DNA of 64,000 nucleotides from Polytrichum commune (Eukaryota; Streptophyta; Polytrichopsida; Polytrichales; Polytrichaceae). A program made the position numbers and the translations under genes. Of the stretch, positions 22,216-33,420 are shown piece after piece. Below the pieces are notes generated by a model, which saw nothing but the letters and a program-made list of their open reading frames with translations, did no database searches and had not been told where the DNA came from. The stretch is from positions 5,146,001-5,210,000 of the forward strand of contig OX485804.1 in the NCBI GenBank assembly GCA_950295325.1. The letters are read 5' to 3'. Position 1 is the first letter of the stretch; each line of letters begins with the position of its first letter.

Positions 22216-22599
22216 CAACCAACTCATGACAAAGAACTTCTTTGCCGTAGTGAATTGCTTGAAGATGTGGCGACATTATTTGGGGTTGCACAAAGCAAAG
22301 GTCTACATGGACAATGTGTCCTAAAAGTATTTTAACATATACAAGCGCAAGTGAACGCCAAGTCATTGCGGTGGCATGATAGCTTGGCACTTATGAAGGT
22401 GGATTTGGTCCACAAACCGGACCGTGGAAATGTGGTGCCGGATGCGCTAAGTAGACAGGAAGAGTTCCAAGCAATGAGAACCATCCAAACCTTGTGGCTA
22501 ATGTGTGCCGGCGAAGGAAACTTGTGATGCAAGATACGGGAGGGGTAAATTAACTACCCCGAGGCACAAAAGCTTTTAGGTGAGCTTCGCAAGAGCAAG

Positions 22600-23586
22600 G
22601 TGCTCAAAGAGGTTAAGTTGGTGGACGGATTGTTCAAGTGTAAGCAAAGTCGGGTGTATGTGCCTCAAGGCAAGTTGAGGCTATCGGTTTTGAAGGAAGA
22701 ATGTGATAGTCCTATTGCCGGCCATAGAGGAGAAAGAAAAAACTGCCATAGAATGGTGTCATGGAGGTACCATTGGCGGTGCATAACGGAGGATATAACC
22801 CACTTTGTGAGTGCGTGAATAAAGTGCCAAGTGAACCGAGCCTCTTACCAAAAGTAAGGCGGTTTCTTGCAACCGTTGCCTATCCCGTCGGCGCCATGGC
22901 ATAGTATGTGCATGGACTTGATCACAAGTTTGCCGGAGTCACATGGGTATGATGCCATCTTGTTGATGGTAGAGCGGTTTGCCAAGTTGGCACACATGGT
23001 GCCGATTGTGGGAACCGCCACCGCGTTGGAGACCGCATAGCCTTTTCTCAAAGGATGGTTGAGGCACCACGGGTTGCCAAGAGTGATTGTGTGGGATCAA
23101 GATCCAAAGTTCACAAGTGCATTTTCAATGCATTTCTCTAAGGAGGTCGGAATGAAACTAAGATTTAGCACGGCCTTGCATTCCCAAATGGATGGGAAAG
23201 CGGAGCGTGTGAATGGAGTCTTGAAGCAATACTTGAGGAACTTGGTGGGGGCGGACCAAAGAGGTTGGGCGGACCATGTGGGTCGAGCGGAGTGTAATTG
23301 CAATGTAGCCACGCACTTGGCTACCAAGGGGTGGTCTTTCGTGGTGGCTTATGGAGTGGATGCGCTCCAACCTATTAACCTAGCTCTCGAGGGGGCACAT
23401 TCAACACTAGAGTTCCACCAAAATGGTAAGGACTTGGCCAAGGATGGTAAACAAGTCTTGGAGATGACCAAGTTGTTGGTGGAGAAAACCCGAAGGTGCT
23501 ACGGAGTGCAAGTCAATGCCGGAAGACGCGAAGTGGAGAATGAGGTGGGCCAAAAGGTGTTGTTGAATGTGAACAACTTCACTTAG
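22600..23586 (+). pseudogene. Integrase relic, F1 copy III
   Basis: The zinc-binding region lies at 22,600-22,860 and the core from about 22,880. Catalytic positions are kept ([24 protein letters not shown], closer to the usual form than in copies I and II), but TAG at about 23,038 separates the first Asp from the other two. The stretch 23059-23586 encodes the same 175 residues as copy IV at 28990-29517. Confidence 0.85.
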
Positions 23587-23610
23587 CTGGAAAGCCTCAC
23601 TCCAAAGTTC

Positions 23611-24010
23611 ATGTCCAAAATTGGAGCTTCGTTTCCCATTGTGAAACAAGTGTTCAAGGACATGTATAATTTGGAATTACCGCCCGAGATCAAAGTGCAT
23701 CCGACATTTCATGTCTCATTCCTAAAGCCATTTAAGGACGACACCTTGTGGCCCGATCACAAGCAAGTGATTAGGCCACGTCCCGACCTTGTGGAGGTCA
23801 TTTGGAACATGAGGTCGGAGGGCATCCTCAAGTGTAGGAAGCCCAAATGAAAAGGAAAGAAAACGTACAAAGAAGTACTTGGTGAAATGGTGAGGATACC
23901 ATGAAAAAGAAACCGCTTGGGTGGCGGCAAGAGACATGGTGAACACCAATGAATTGGTGAAGCACTTTGAAGAAACTAAGGCTAATGATTCCAATAAAAT
24001 GAAGCGTAGG
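23611..24010 (+). pseudogene. Integrase tail / chromodomain relic, F1 copy III
   Basis: Open for 79 codons from 23611 (YNLELPPEIKVHPTFHVSFLKPF and then MRSEGILKCRKPK), the best-kept integrase tail in the window. It then breaks into the chromodomain core with frameshifts (ETAWVAARDMV near 23,910-23,945). Confidence 0.78.
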
Positions 24011-24830
24011 CATTGATGAGGACATCAATCTCCTTTAGTGGGGGAGAGACGCTAGTAGCACACTTAGCTTCGAGGATAATTGCTCCACAACATGTACTTG
24101 TTCTTTGGCTTGAGGGAATAAAGTCCAAACTTTAGTGGTGCAAAGAGAAAAGTATGAGATGAGGTCCTAGTCTTGTACTTGTGCTTGGTTAATGGAAGAG
24201 GGGGAATAGATATGCCAAACTAGGTTGGGTAAGCCGAGTAATTGGGGGCCATGGCTTGGAGGGGCCTTGGATAAAACCAAGAAACTTCTTAGTTGTGGGC
24301 TTGTCCGGGCGGGGACAAGGTGATGGCGCGTGCTCATAAAAGTGCTACCCGCGAGCTAACGAGAGTTGGCGCATGGGAGTCATGAACCCATGTCTCGAAA
24401 CAGCAAAGTGGGAACCGAGTCGGGCGGGACTTGGCATCACCCCCGTGCGATCAAGGCGTGGCTTAACAATGGAAAGCCATCTCGGAGTTGCAACCGAGAC
24501 AACTTAGTGGAAGCGTTGAGGTCTCGCCTAGATGTGTCACGTTAGGCTAGTGGAGCCTAACGGGGGAGGCCCCAAAGGAGGGGCAACCCAAGTGAGTCCC
24601 AAAGTAGGTGGGTCTAGTATAGGTTAGGTCCTTGGATGAGAGATCCAAGGTCACTAACGGACCACCTAGGAACGACACCTTTGGGACTATGCCAAATTTG
24701 AAGATGCATTGTGGGGGTCGCGCCCTAAGGTAAACACAATGCCGCACCATAGAGGATGGCAACTTGAGAATTGGTGTGCCGACTACGAGTATAGTCGATG
24801 AGGGCATCGACTCCGTTTGGTGGGGGTGAG

Positions 24831-25803
24831 TGTCGCGCACCTCTCCATGAGGAGTGGCCGAAACACCATGGGCACAAGGGGGACCCCGGAGTGACACCCG
24901 GGACTTGTGGCGCCGTTGGTGAGAGGGCCCAAGTGATCCTAGTGTGGGTGAGGGCCCCGGGCGTTGGGAACGCCTCCCACCCACGGAGACTAGGAGGCAC
25001 AAGGGCAAGGCCATGAGCTATGCGTAGCTCATGGCGTGGTGATTCTAGAATGCTCAAGAACACCTCAATCGGAGGTGTGAGCTAGGAGTTATGGCCATTT
25101 GAGTGGGGCGCTGTCCCGGGACAGCGCCCTGGTACAGCAGTGCCTGGGAGTGATTCCCAGGACTGCCAAGGTTCAAACAGGCATAACTTCCTCACCACTT
25201 GCCCGAATGGGGCAAGTGAGGAGTCCATCGGCATCTACGTGAAGCGTAGATGAAGATGGAGTGGTCAAGTGTTAGCATTCAACATCATACAAGGAAGTTA
25301 TGATGGTCTGAAGCTGCTGGGGGCTTCTAGGCCCAGCGGCTAAGGGAAAATGTCCACTTGGCCCCAACTCTTGGTAGAGAGACAAGAGGTTGGTTGACGG
25401 TGGGGTAGGGGCCCCGCGTAGAGTCCTAGAGGCTTATATGGGTGAGGTGGTGTGGCCTCACCCACCCGAGGCCGAACGGCAAGGCTTCCATGGGCATTGG
25501 CCCATTGTGAGGCCATAGTTGCCTAGTATGGTTCGGGTTGTTGTAGTGTTGCTCCGGCAACGCGATGATCAACATAGGATTGGACTTCCATGGATGGAAG
25601 TCCACATTGGGGAAATGGGTTACCGATTAAGGGGTGAGTCCCGAAAGCAAAGTAGGAGGGTTGGTTCCCTCCTATGAACTATTGGTCCGGGGTAAGAGGA
25701 GCTATCCATTAGCATGGCGGAATGCGAAGGGTTAGCGACTCGTAACCTTTGCTAGAAACGAAAATTGGCAAGATTATTAGGGGACCTAGCAAGGGTTGCG
25801 ACA
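24831..25803 (+). repeat. F1 LTR F (973 bp)
   Basis: Intact ends. It is preceded by a polypurine tract (24819-24830) and also followed by a primer site (25806-25825), so it serves as the 3' LTR of copy III and the 5' LTR of copy IV. Confidence 0.95.
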
Positions 25804-25843
25804 CTTGGTATCAGAGCAGGGTTCCAATATTTGAGCTAGCACT

Positions 25844-26350
25844 TTGAGGGAGACATGGCTATCAAAAATGCGGGTTATGATGGTGAGCCCGGGGTTTCCA
25901 AAAGGTTGTGAGGCTCAAATTGGAACAAAGATCATGTGTAAATGGAATTTGACCATACCATTGGTTCTAATGACAATGGTGGGCATGAGGGTGGATTCGG
26001 TGAGGAAAATGGAGGAGTGCTTTGAAAAGGCTCTCGCAAACCTCGAAAAGTATTCAGGGGCTAGAATACCGAAGCACCCAAAACCTTGGAGGGCATTAAT
26101 GTTGGATTGAAATTCCAATTCGAAATGCTTAGAAGGTGGTGATGTTGAAATGAACTTGGGGCACATGAGGCACGCGGGGTCTCTTAAGGCGTATATGTGC
26201 GAATTTCACACCCAAATGAATGGTACATCTAGGATGGACGAGCTTTCTAAGAAATGCATCGTTCTAGGTGGGTTTCAAAAGCGGGTGGTGAAAACCATGT
26301 TCAAGACCCCAAAGCATCTTGAGGACGTAGTGCGAATCATAAAGATTTGA
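25844..26350 (+). pseudogene. gag relic, F1 copy IV
   Basis: Two adjacent open stretches (88 and 66 codons) are the longest gag remnants in family F1. The second resembles the C-terminal part of a retrotransposon gag capsid domain. A central portion appears lost and no zinc knuckle follows. Confidence 0.55.
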
Positions 26351-27485
26351 AGAGCATTGAAGCCGATGTTCCTAAGAAGAAGTTGGACGGCACATCACCA
26401 CAAAGTGGGTTTAGCCGAAAGAGGCCCCAAGGAAATGAGCGCAAGTAGTTTGGCCCATTATACCAAGGCAAATCATGCTAGCTCGTGCCGTGGACGAAAT
26501 GTGAGAAGGTGGTTTGGTGGTACCAAGCTAGATCATATTTGTGCCACGGACGGAGTGTTAAAAGTTGGCCTTGCGGACCAAGCCAAACTCATGGTGTTGC
26601 CGAGGACCAAATGTTGGACGATGGCTTTGTGGCCAAGGCTAGTAGCCTTAAGCCGAGGCCAAGTATTTTGTACCTTGAGGCTCAAATGAATGGGAGGCTT
26701 GTCTCATGGGTTGACAAAGAGTTAAGGCATTCTTTCATGACCCCAAAGCTCACAAGGGAGCTGGGGTGTGCCGATTGGTAGAGTGGTGAAGCCCACCAAG
26801 GTGCGGTTTGGAAAGGGCGAACCGCATGAGACAAAGGAGGCCGCGATGCATGTAACCTTTCAATGTGGGACATTGGATTTTTGTCAAAATTTCACACCAT
26901 GTGAAATAGATGAAATGCATGTCATTGTGAAGGCCGCCTTCTTTGAAACTCACATGATAGATGTGAGGTGCAAGCCGGTGAGCTTGCGGTGCATTATGAT
27001 GTGTCATAATGGCAAAGAATTGAAGTTCAAATTGACAAGGACTCCTATGGTAGGAGGACCCAAGTTGAATTTGGTTTTAATGGACCAAATGAAAAATAGA
27101 AAACATAATGGTCGTGGTTCGATTGGAGCAACTCCAAGGAATGAATGGGGAGGTTAGGAAAGATGGCCCTCCTCCAAACCACATTGGTGGGATGTTGGTG
27201 AGATACAAGGATGTATTCACCAATGTGTTGCCCAAAAAAAAAAAAAAATTACCGCCAAGGAGTGAAAAATAACTTTGCTCAACGAGAGATTGAGTTCTTG
27301 AGGTATGTGGTGACAAAGGAAGTTGGTGGACGAACATGAAGAATGTCAAGGCAATCCAAAAGGAGAATTGGCCCTTGATTCAAGAAAAAGGCTTAGGTCA
27401 TTTGTTGGCTTAGACAACTACTACCACCATTTCATTCATGGTTTTTCTAAGGTTGCTAGAACCTTAGTCAACATGTTGGAAAAAA

Positions 27486-28145
27486 TGGCTATCCCAAGAG
27501 TGGGATGAGCCTTGTCACCAAGCCTTTGGGGAGCTCAAGAATAACTTCTTTTCACAACATGTGGTTAAGTTTCCGGGTTTTCATGATCATGTTGAGGTGC
27601 ACATGAAGGCGAAGGACTTTACCATTGGCGGATGTTGATCCAAGATGGATGACCATTGCTTATAGGAGTATTAAGCTTCATGGTTGTAGAAGCTTGTCCA
27701 ACTTGTGCAAGAAATGGCTATCCCAAGAATGGGATGAGCCTTGCCACCAAGTCTTTGAGGAGCTTAAGACCAAGTTCCTCTTTACCACCTGTGTTCAAGT
27801 TCGCGGAGCTTGAAAAAACCTTTTGAGGTGCATACGGGGGGCGAGTGACTTTACCATTGGCGGATGTTAATGCAAGATGGATGGCCATTGCATATGAGAG
27901 CATGAAGCTCGATGGTTGTCCGACTTGTGAAAGAAATGGCTATCCCAAGAGTGGGACTAGCCTTGTCACCAAGTCTTTGGGGAGCTTAAGACCAAGTTCT
28001 CTTCGCCGCCCGTGCTCAAGTTCGCGGAGCTTGACAAACCTTTTGAGGTGCATACGGGGGTCAATGCCTTTGCCAATGGTGGATTATGTGTAAGATGGAT
28101 GGCCATTGCATATGCGAGCATGAAGCTCGATGGTTGTCAAAGAAG
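27486..28145 (+). repeat. Three tandem RNase H start modules, F1 copy IV
   Basis: Landmarks at 27486, 27715 and 27937 (229- and 222-bp periods). The first two modules match copy I very closely. Confidence 0.86.
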
Positions 28146-28529
28146 ACAACCAACTCATGACAAAGAACTTCTTTGCCGTAGTGCATTGCTTGAAGACGTG
28201 GCGACACTAGTTGGGGTCGCACAAAGTAAAGGTCTACATGGACAATGTGTCCTAAAAGAATTTTGACATTCAAGCACAAGTAAGCGCCAAGTCATTGCGG
28301 TGGCATGATAGTTTGGCGCTTATGAAGGTGGATTTGATCCACAAACCGGACCGTGGAAATGTGGTGCCGGATGCGCGAAGTAGACCGGATGAGTTCCAAG
28401 CAATGAGAACCATCCAAACCTTGTGGCTAATGTGTGCCGGCAAAGGAAACTTGTGATGCAAGATACGGGAGGGGTAAATTAACTACCCCAAAAGCATAAA
28501 AACTTTTAGGTGAACTTCGCAAGAGCAAG

Positions 28530-29517
28530 GTGCTCAAAGAGGTTAAGTTGGTGGACGGATTGTTCAAGTGCAAGCAAAGTTGGGTGTATGTGCCACAAGG
28601 CAAGTTGAGGCTATCGGTTTTGAAGGAGGAATTTGATAGTCCTATTGCCGGGCTTAGAGGAGAAAGAAAAAACCGCCATAGAATGGTGTCATGGAGGTAC
28701 CATTGGCGGTGCATAAAGGAAGATATAGCCCACTTTGTGAAGGCTTGAATCAAAGTGCAAAGTGAACCGAGCCTCTTACCAAAAGCAAGGCGGTTTCTTG
28801 CAACCGTTGCCTATCCCGTCGGCGCCATGGCATAGTATGTGCATGGACTTGATCACAAGTTTGCCGGAGTCACATGGGTATGATGCCATCTTGTTGATGG
28901 TAGAGCGGTTTGCCAAGTTGGCACACATGGTGCCGATTGTGGGAACCGCCACCGCGTTGGAGACCGCATAGCCTTTTCTCAAAGGATGGTTGAGGCACCA
29001 CGGGTTGCCAAGAGTGATTGTGTGGGATCAAGATCCAAAGTTCACAAGTGCATTTTCAATGCATTTCTCTAAGGAGGTCGGAATGAAACTAAGATTTAGC
29101 ACGGCCTTGCATTCCCAAATGGATGGGAAAGCGGAGCGTGTGAATGGAGTCTTGAAGCAATACTTGAGGAACTTGGTGGGGGCGGACCAAAGAGGTTGGG
29201 CGGACCATGTGGGTCGAGCGGAGTGTAATTGCAATGTAGCCACGCACTTGGCTACCAAGGGGTGGTCTTTCGTGGTGGCTTATGGAGTGGATGCGCTCCA
29301 ACCTATTAACCTAGCTCTCGAGGGGGCACATTCAACACTAGAGTTCCACCAAAATGGTAAGGACTTGGCCAAGGATGGTAAACAAGTCTTGGAGATGACC
29401 AAGTTGTTGGTGGAGAAAACCCGAAGGTGCTACGGAGTGCAAGTCAATGCCGGAAGACGCGAAGTGGAGAATGAGGTGGGCCAAAAGGTGTTGTTGAATG
29501 TGAACAACTTCACTTAG
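28530..29517 (+). pseudogene. Integrase relic, F1 copy IV
   Basis: Zinc-binding region 28,530-28,800, then the core with [15 protein letters not shown] and GKAERVNG. TAG at about 28,969 interrupts it. From about 28,764 to LTR G it is nearly identical to copy III at a constant offset of 5931 bp. Confidence 0.85.
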
Positions 29518-30761
29518 CTGGAAAGCCTCACTCCAAAGTTCATGTCCAAAATTGGAGCTTCGTTTCCCATTGTGAAACAAGTGTTCAAGGACATGTATAA
29601 TTTGGAATTACCGCCCGAGATCAAAGTGCATCCGACATTTCATGTCTCATTCCTAAAGCCATTTAAGGACGACACCTTGTGGCCCGATCACAAGCAAGTG
29701 ATTAGGCCACGTCCCGACCTTGTGGAGGTCATTTGGAACATGAGGTCGGAGGGCATCCTCAAGTGTAGGAAGCCCAAATGAAAAGGAAAGAAAACGTACA
29801 AAGAAGTACTTGGTGAAATGGTGAGGATACCATGAAAAAGAAACCGCTTGGGTGGCGGCAAGAGACATGGTGAACACCAATGAATTGGTGAAGCACTTTG
29901 AAGAAACTAAGGCTAGACATTCCAATAAAATGAAGCGTAGGCATTGATGAGGACATCAATCTCCTTTAGTGGGGGAGAGACTCTAGTAGCAAACATAGCT
30001 TCGAGGTTAATTGCTCCACAACATGCACTTGTTCTTTGGCTTGAGGGAATAAAGTCCAAACTTTAGTGGTGCAAAGAGAAAAGTATGAGATGAGGTCCTA
30101 GTCTTGTACTTGTGCTTGGTTAGTGGAAGAGGGCGAATACATATGCCAAACTAGGTTGGGTAAGCCGAGTAATTGGGGGCCATGGCTTGGAGGGGCCTTG
30201 GATAAAACCAAGAAACTTCTTAGTTGTGGGCTTGTCCGGGCGGGGACAAGGTGATGGCGCGTGCTCATAAAAGTGCTACCCGCGAGCTAACGAGAGTTGG
30301 CGCATGGGAGTCATGAACCCATGTCTCGAAACAGCAAAGTGGGAACCGAGTCGGGCGGGACTTGGCATCACCCCCGTGCGATCAAGGCGTGGCTTAACAA
30401 TGGAAAGCCATCTCGGAGTTGCAACCGAGACAACTTAGTGGAAGCGTTGAGGTCTCGCCTAGATGTGTCACGTTAGGCTAGTGGAGCCTAACGGGGGAGG
30501 CCCCAAAGGAGGGGCAACCCAAGTGAGTCCCAAAGTAGGTGGGTCTAGTATAGGTTAGGTCCTTGGATGAGAGATCCAAGGTCACTAACGGACCACCTAG
30601 GAACGACACCTTTGGGACTATGCCAAATTTGAAGATGCATTGTGGGGGTCGCGCCCTAAGGTAAACACAATGCCGCACCATAGAGGATGGCAACTTGAGA
30701 ATTGGTGTGCCGACTACGAGTATAGTCGATGAGGGCATCGACTCCGTTTGGTGGGGGTGAG

Positions 30762-31734
30762 TGTCGCGCACCTCTCCATGAGGAGTGGCCGAAACACCAT
30801 GGGCACAAGGGGGACCCCGGAGTGACACCCGGGACTTGTGGCGCCGTTGGTGAGAGGGCCCAAGTGATCCTAGTGTGGGTGAGGGCCCCGGGCGTTGGGA
30901 ACGCCTCCCACCCACGGAGACTAGGAGGCACAAGGGCAAGGCCATGAGCTATGCGTAGCTCATGGCGTGGTGATTCTAGAATGCTCAAGAACACCTCAAT
31001 CGGAGGTGTGAGCTAGGAGTTATGGCCATTTGAGTGGGGCGCTGTCCCGGGACAGCGCCCTGGTACAGCAGTGCCTGGGAGTGATTCCCAGGACTGCCAA
31101 GGTTCAAACAGGCATAACTTCCTCACCACTTGCCCGAATGGGGCAAGTGAGGAGTCCATCGGCATCTACGTGAAGCGTAGATGAAGATGGAGTGGTCAAG
31201 TGTTAGCATTCAACATCATACAAGGAAGTTATGATGGTCTGAAGCTGCTGGGGGCTTCTAGGCCCAGCGGCTAAGGGAAAATGTCCACTTGGCCCCAACT
31301 CTTGGTAGAGAGACAAGAGGTTGGTTGACGGTGGGGTAGGGGCCCCGCGTAGAGTCCTAGAGGCTTATATGGGTGAGGTGGTGTGGCCTCACCCACCCGA
31401 GGCCGAACGGCAAGGCTTCCATGGGCATTGGCCCATTGTGAGGCCATAGTTGCCTAGTATGGTTCGGGTTGTTGTAGTGTTGCTCCGGCAACGCGATGAT
31501 CAACATAGGATTGGACTTCCATGGATGGAAGTCCACATTGGGGAAATGGGTTACCGATTAAGGGGTGAGTCCCGAAAGCAAAGTAGGAGGGTTGGTTCCC
31601 TCCTATGAACTATTGGTCCGGGGTAAGAGGAGCTATCCATTAGCATGGCGGAATGCGAAGGGTTAGCGACTCGTAACCTTTGCTAGAAACGAAAATTGGC
31701 AAGATTATTAAGGGACCTAGCAAGGGTTGCGACA
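30762..31734 (+). repeat. F1 LTR G (973 bp)
   Basis: Intact ends. It is nearly identical to LTR F (one visible difference near the 3' end: ATTATTAAGGG versus ATTATTAGGGG). It is followed directly by a 46-bp F1 tail stub rather than by a primer site. Confidence 0.95.
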
Positions 31735-31780
31735 ACGAGTATAGTCGATGAGGGCATCGACTCCGTTTGGTGGGGGTGAG
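31735..31780 (+). other. 46-bp stub of F1 internal tail between LTRs G and H
   Basis: It equals the last 46 bp of the F1 internal region, ending in the polypurine tract, and begins ACGAG exactly after LTR G. It is the remaining tail of the outer (E-H) element into whose 3' end a second F1 element appears to have inserted. Confidence 0.8.
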
Positions 31781-32750
31781 TGTCGCGCACCTCTCCATGA
31801 GGAGTGGCCGAAACACCATGGGCACAAGGGGGACCCCGGAGTGACACCCGGGACTTGTGGCGCCGTTGGTGAGAGGGCCCAAGTGATCCTAGTGTGGGTG
31901 AGGGCCCCGGGCGTTGGGAACGCCTCCCACCCACGGAGACTAGGAGGCACTAGGGTAAGGCCATGAGCTATGCGTAGCTCATGGCGTGGTGATTCTAGAA
32001 TGCTCAAGAACACCTCAATCGGAGGTGTGAGCTAGGAGTTATGGCCATTTGAGTGGGGCGCTGTCCCGGGACAGCGCCCTGGTACAGCAGTGCCTGGGAG
32101 TGATTCCCGGGACTGCCAAGGTTCAAACAGGCATAACTTCCTCACCACTTGCCCGAATGGGGCAAGTGAGGAGTGCATCGGCATCTACGTGAAGCGTAGA
32201 TGAAGATGGAGTGGTCAAGTGTTAGCATCAGACATCATACAAGGAAGTTATGATGGTCTGAAGGTGTGGGGGCTTCTAGGCCCAGCGGCTAAGGGAAAAT
32301 GTCCACTTGGCCCCAACTCTTGGTAGAGACAAGAGGTTGGTTGACGGTGGGGTAGGGGCCCCGCGTAGAGTCCTAGAGGCTTATATGGGTGAGGTGGTGT
32401 GGCCTCACCCACCCGAGGCCGAACGGCACGGCCTCCATGGGCATTGGCCCATTGTGAGGGCATAGTTGCCTAGTATGGTTCGGGTTGTTGTAGTGTTGCT
32501 CCGGCAACGCGATGATCAACATAGGATTGGACTTCCATGGATGGAAGTCCACATCGAAGAAATGGGTTACCGATCAAGGGGTGAGTCCCGAAAGCAAAGT
32601 AGGAGGGTTGGTTCCCCTCCTTTGAATTAATGGTCCGGGGTAAGAGGAGCTAACCATTAGCATGGCGGTATGCGAAGGGTTAGCGCTTGTAACCTTTGCT
32701 AGAAAAGAAAATTGGCAAGATTGCTAAAGGGGCTAGCAAGGGTTGCGACA
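31781..32750 (+). repeat. F1 LTR H (970 bp), 3' LTR of array
   Basis: It shares all the variants of LTR E that I could find and is followed by the duplication TACTG (32751-32755), then F2 LTR minisatellite. Confidence 0.95.
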
Positions 32751-32755
32751 TACTG

Positions 32756-33420
32756 GGCAACTGCGAGCAAGGGTTGAATGCCGAATGAGGTAACTGCTGG
32801 ACTAGTGAGCTATTGGCCGACTGCGAGCAAGGGCTAAGTGCCGAATGAGGTAACTGCTGGATTAAGAGCTACTGGCGACTGCAAGCAAGGGCTGAGTGCC
32901 CAATGAGGTAACTGCTGGATTAGGATCTACTGGCCGACTGCGAGCAAGGGTTGAGTGCCGAATGAGGTAATTGCTGGACTAGTGAGCTATTGGCCGACTG
33001 CGAGCAAGGGTTGAGTGCCGAATGAGGTAACTGCTGGATTAGGAGTTACTGGCCGACTGCGAGTAAGGGTTGAGTGCCGAATGAGGTAACTGCTGGATTA
33101 AGAGCTACTGGCCGACTGGGAGCAAGGGCTGAGTGCCGAATGAGGTAACTGTTGGATTAAGAGCTACTGGCGACTGCAAGCAAGGGTTGAGTGCCCAATG
33201 AGGTAACTGCTGGACTAGTGAGCTACTGGCCGACTGCGAGCAAGGGTTGAGTGCCGAATGAGGTAACTGCTGGATTAGGAGCTACTGGCCAACTGCGAGC
33301 AAGGGCTGAGTGCCGAATGAGGTAACTGCTGGACTAGTGAGCTACTAGCCGACTGCGAGCAAGGGCTGAGTGCCGAATGAGGTAACTGCTGGACTAGTGA
33401 GGCAGCTGGCTGAATGGAGG
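32756..33420 (+). repeat. F2 3' LTR remainder: 58-60-bp minisatellite, then truncation
   Basis: Eleven units begin CTGCGAGCAAGGG (32761, 32821, 32879, 32938, 32998, 33057, 33116, 33174, 33234, 33293, 33353), period 58-60 bp, each with GAGTGCCGAATGAGGTAACTGCTGGA. The 5' LTR holds only three to four. After GGCTGAATGGAGGG at about 33,420 the match to the 5' LTR (13,000 onward) stops, so the F2 3' end is missing. Confidence 0.9.

Larger units (their letters stand above)
19613..24830 (+). mobile_element. F1 internal copy III
   Basis: In order: tRNA-iMet primer site (19615-19634); gag relic (19,660-20,230); ~56-bp GC-rich repeats (20,264-20,540); protease/linker relic (20,760-21,130) joined directly to the RT connection (about 21,240-21,340); four RNase H start modules (landmarks 21350 and 21579, a shortened one near 21,800, and 22004); broken integrase (22,600-23,586) with the shared TAG at about 23,038; integrase tail and chromodomain relic (23,611-24,010); non-coding tail to 24,830. 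No intact protein can be made. Confidence 0.88.
25804..30761 (+). mobile_element. F1 internal copy IV
   Basis: In order: primer site (25806-25825); gag relic (25,844-26,350) with the best-kept frames, RKMEECFEKALANLEKYSG and LKAYMCEFHTQMNG...GGFQKRVVKTMFKTP; ~56-bp repeats (26,467-26,640, about four units); protease/linker relic (26,860-27,150); RT-core deletion with an A15 run at 27,234-27,248; RT connection; three RNase H start modules (27486, 27715, 27937); broken integrase with TAG at about 28,969; integrase tail (29542-29781) and chromodomain relic; non-coding tail. Confidence 0.88.
18643..32750 (+). mobile_element. F1 head-to-tail array: LTR E-III-LTR F-IV-LTR G-stub-LTR H
   Basis: This is a 14,108-bp insertion flanked by the perfect 5-bp duplication TACTG (18638-18642 and 32751-32755). 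The outer LTRs E and H, both 970 bp, share private variants and show no difference on reading. Inner LTRs F and G, both 973 bp, belong to another sub-type and are nearly identical to each other. So one F1 element inserted here, and its interior was then enlarged by a second F1 element and by recombination or conversion. Confidence 0.9.
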
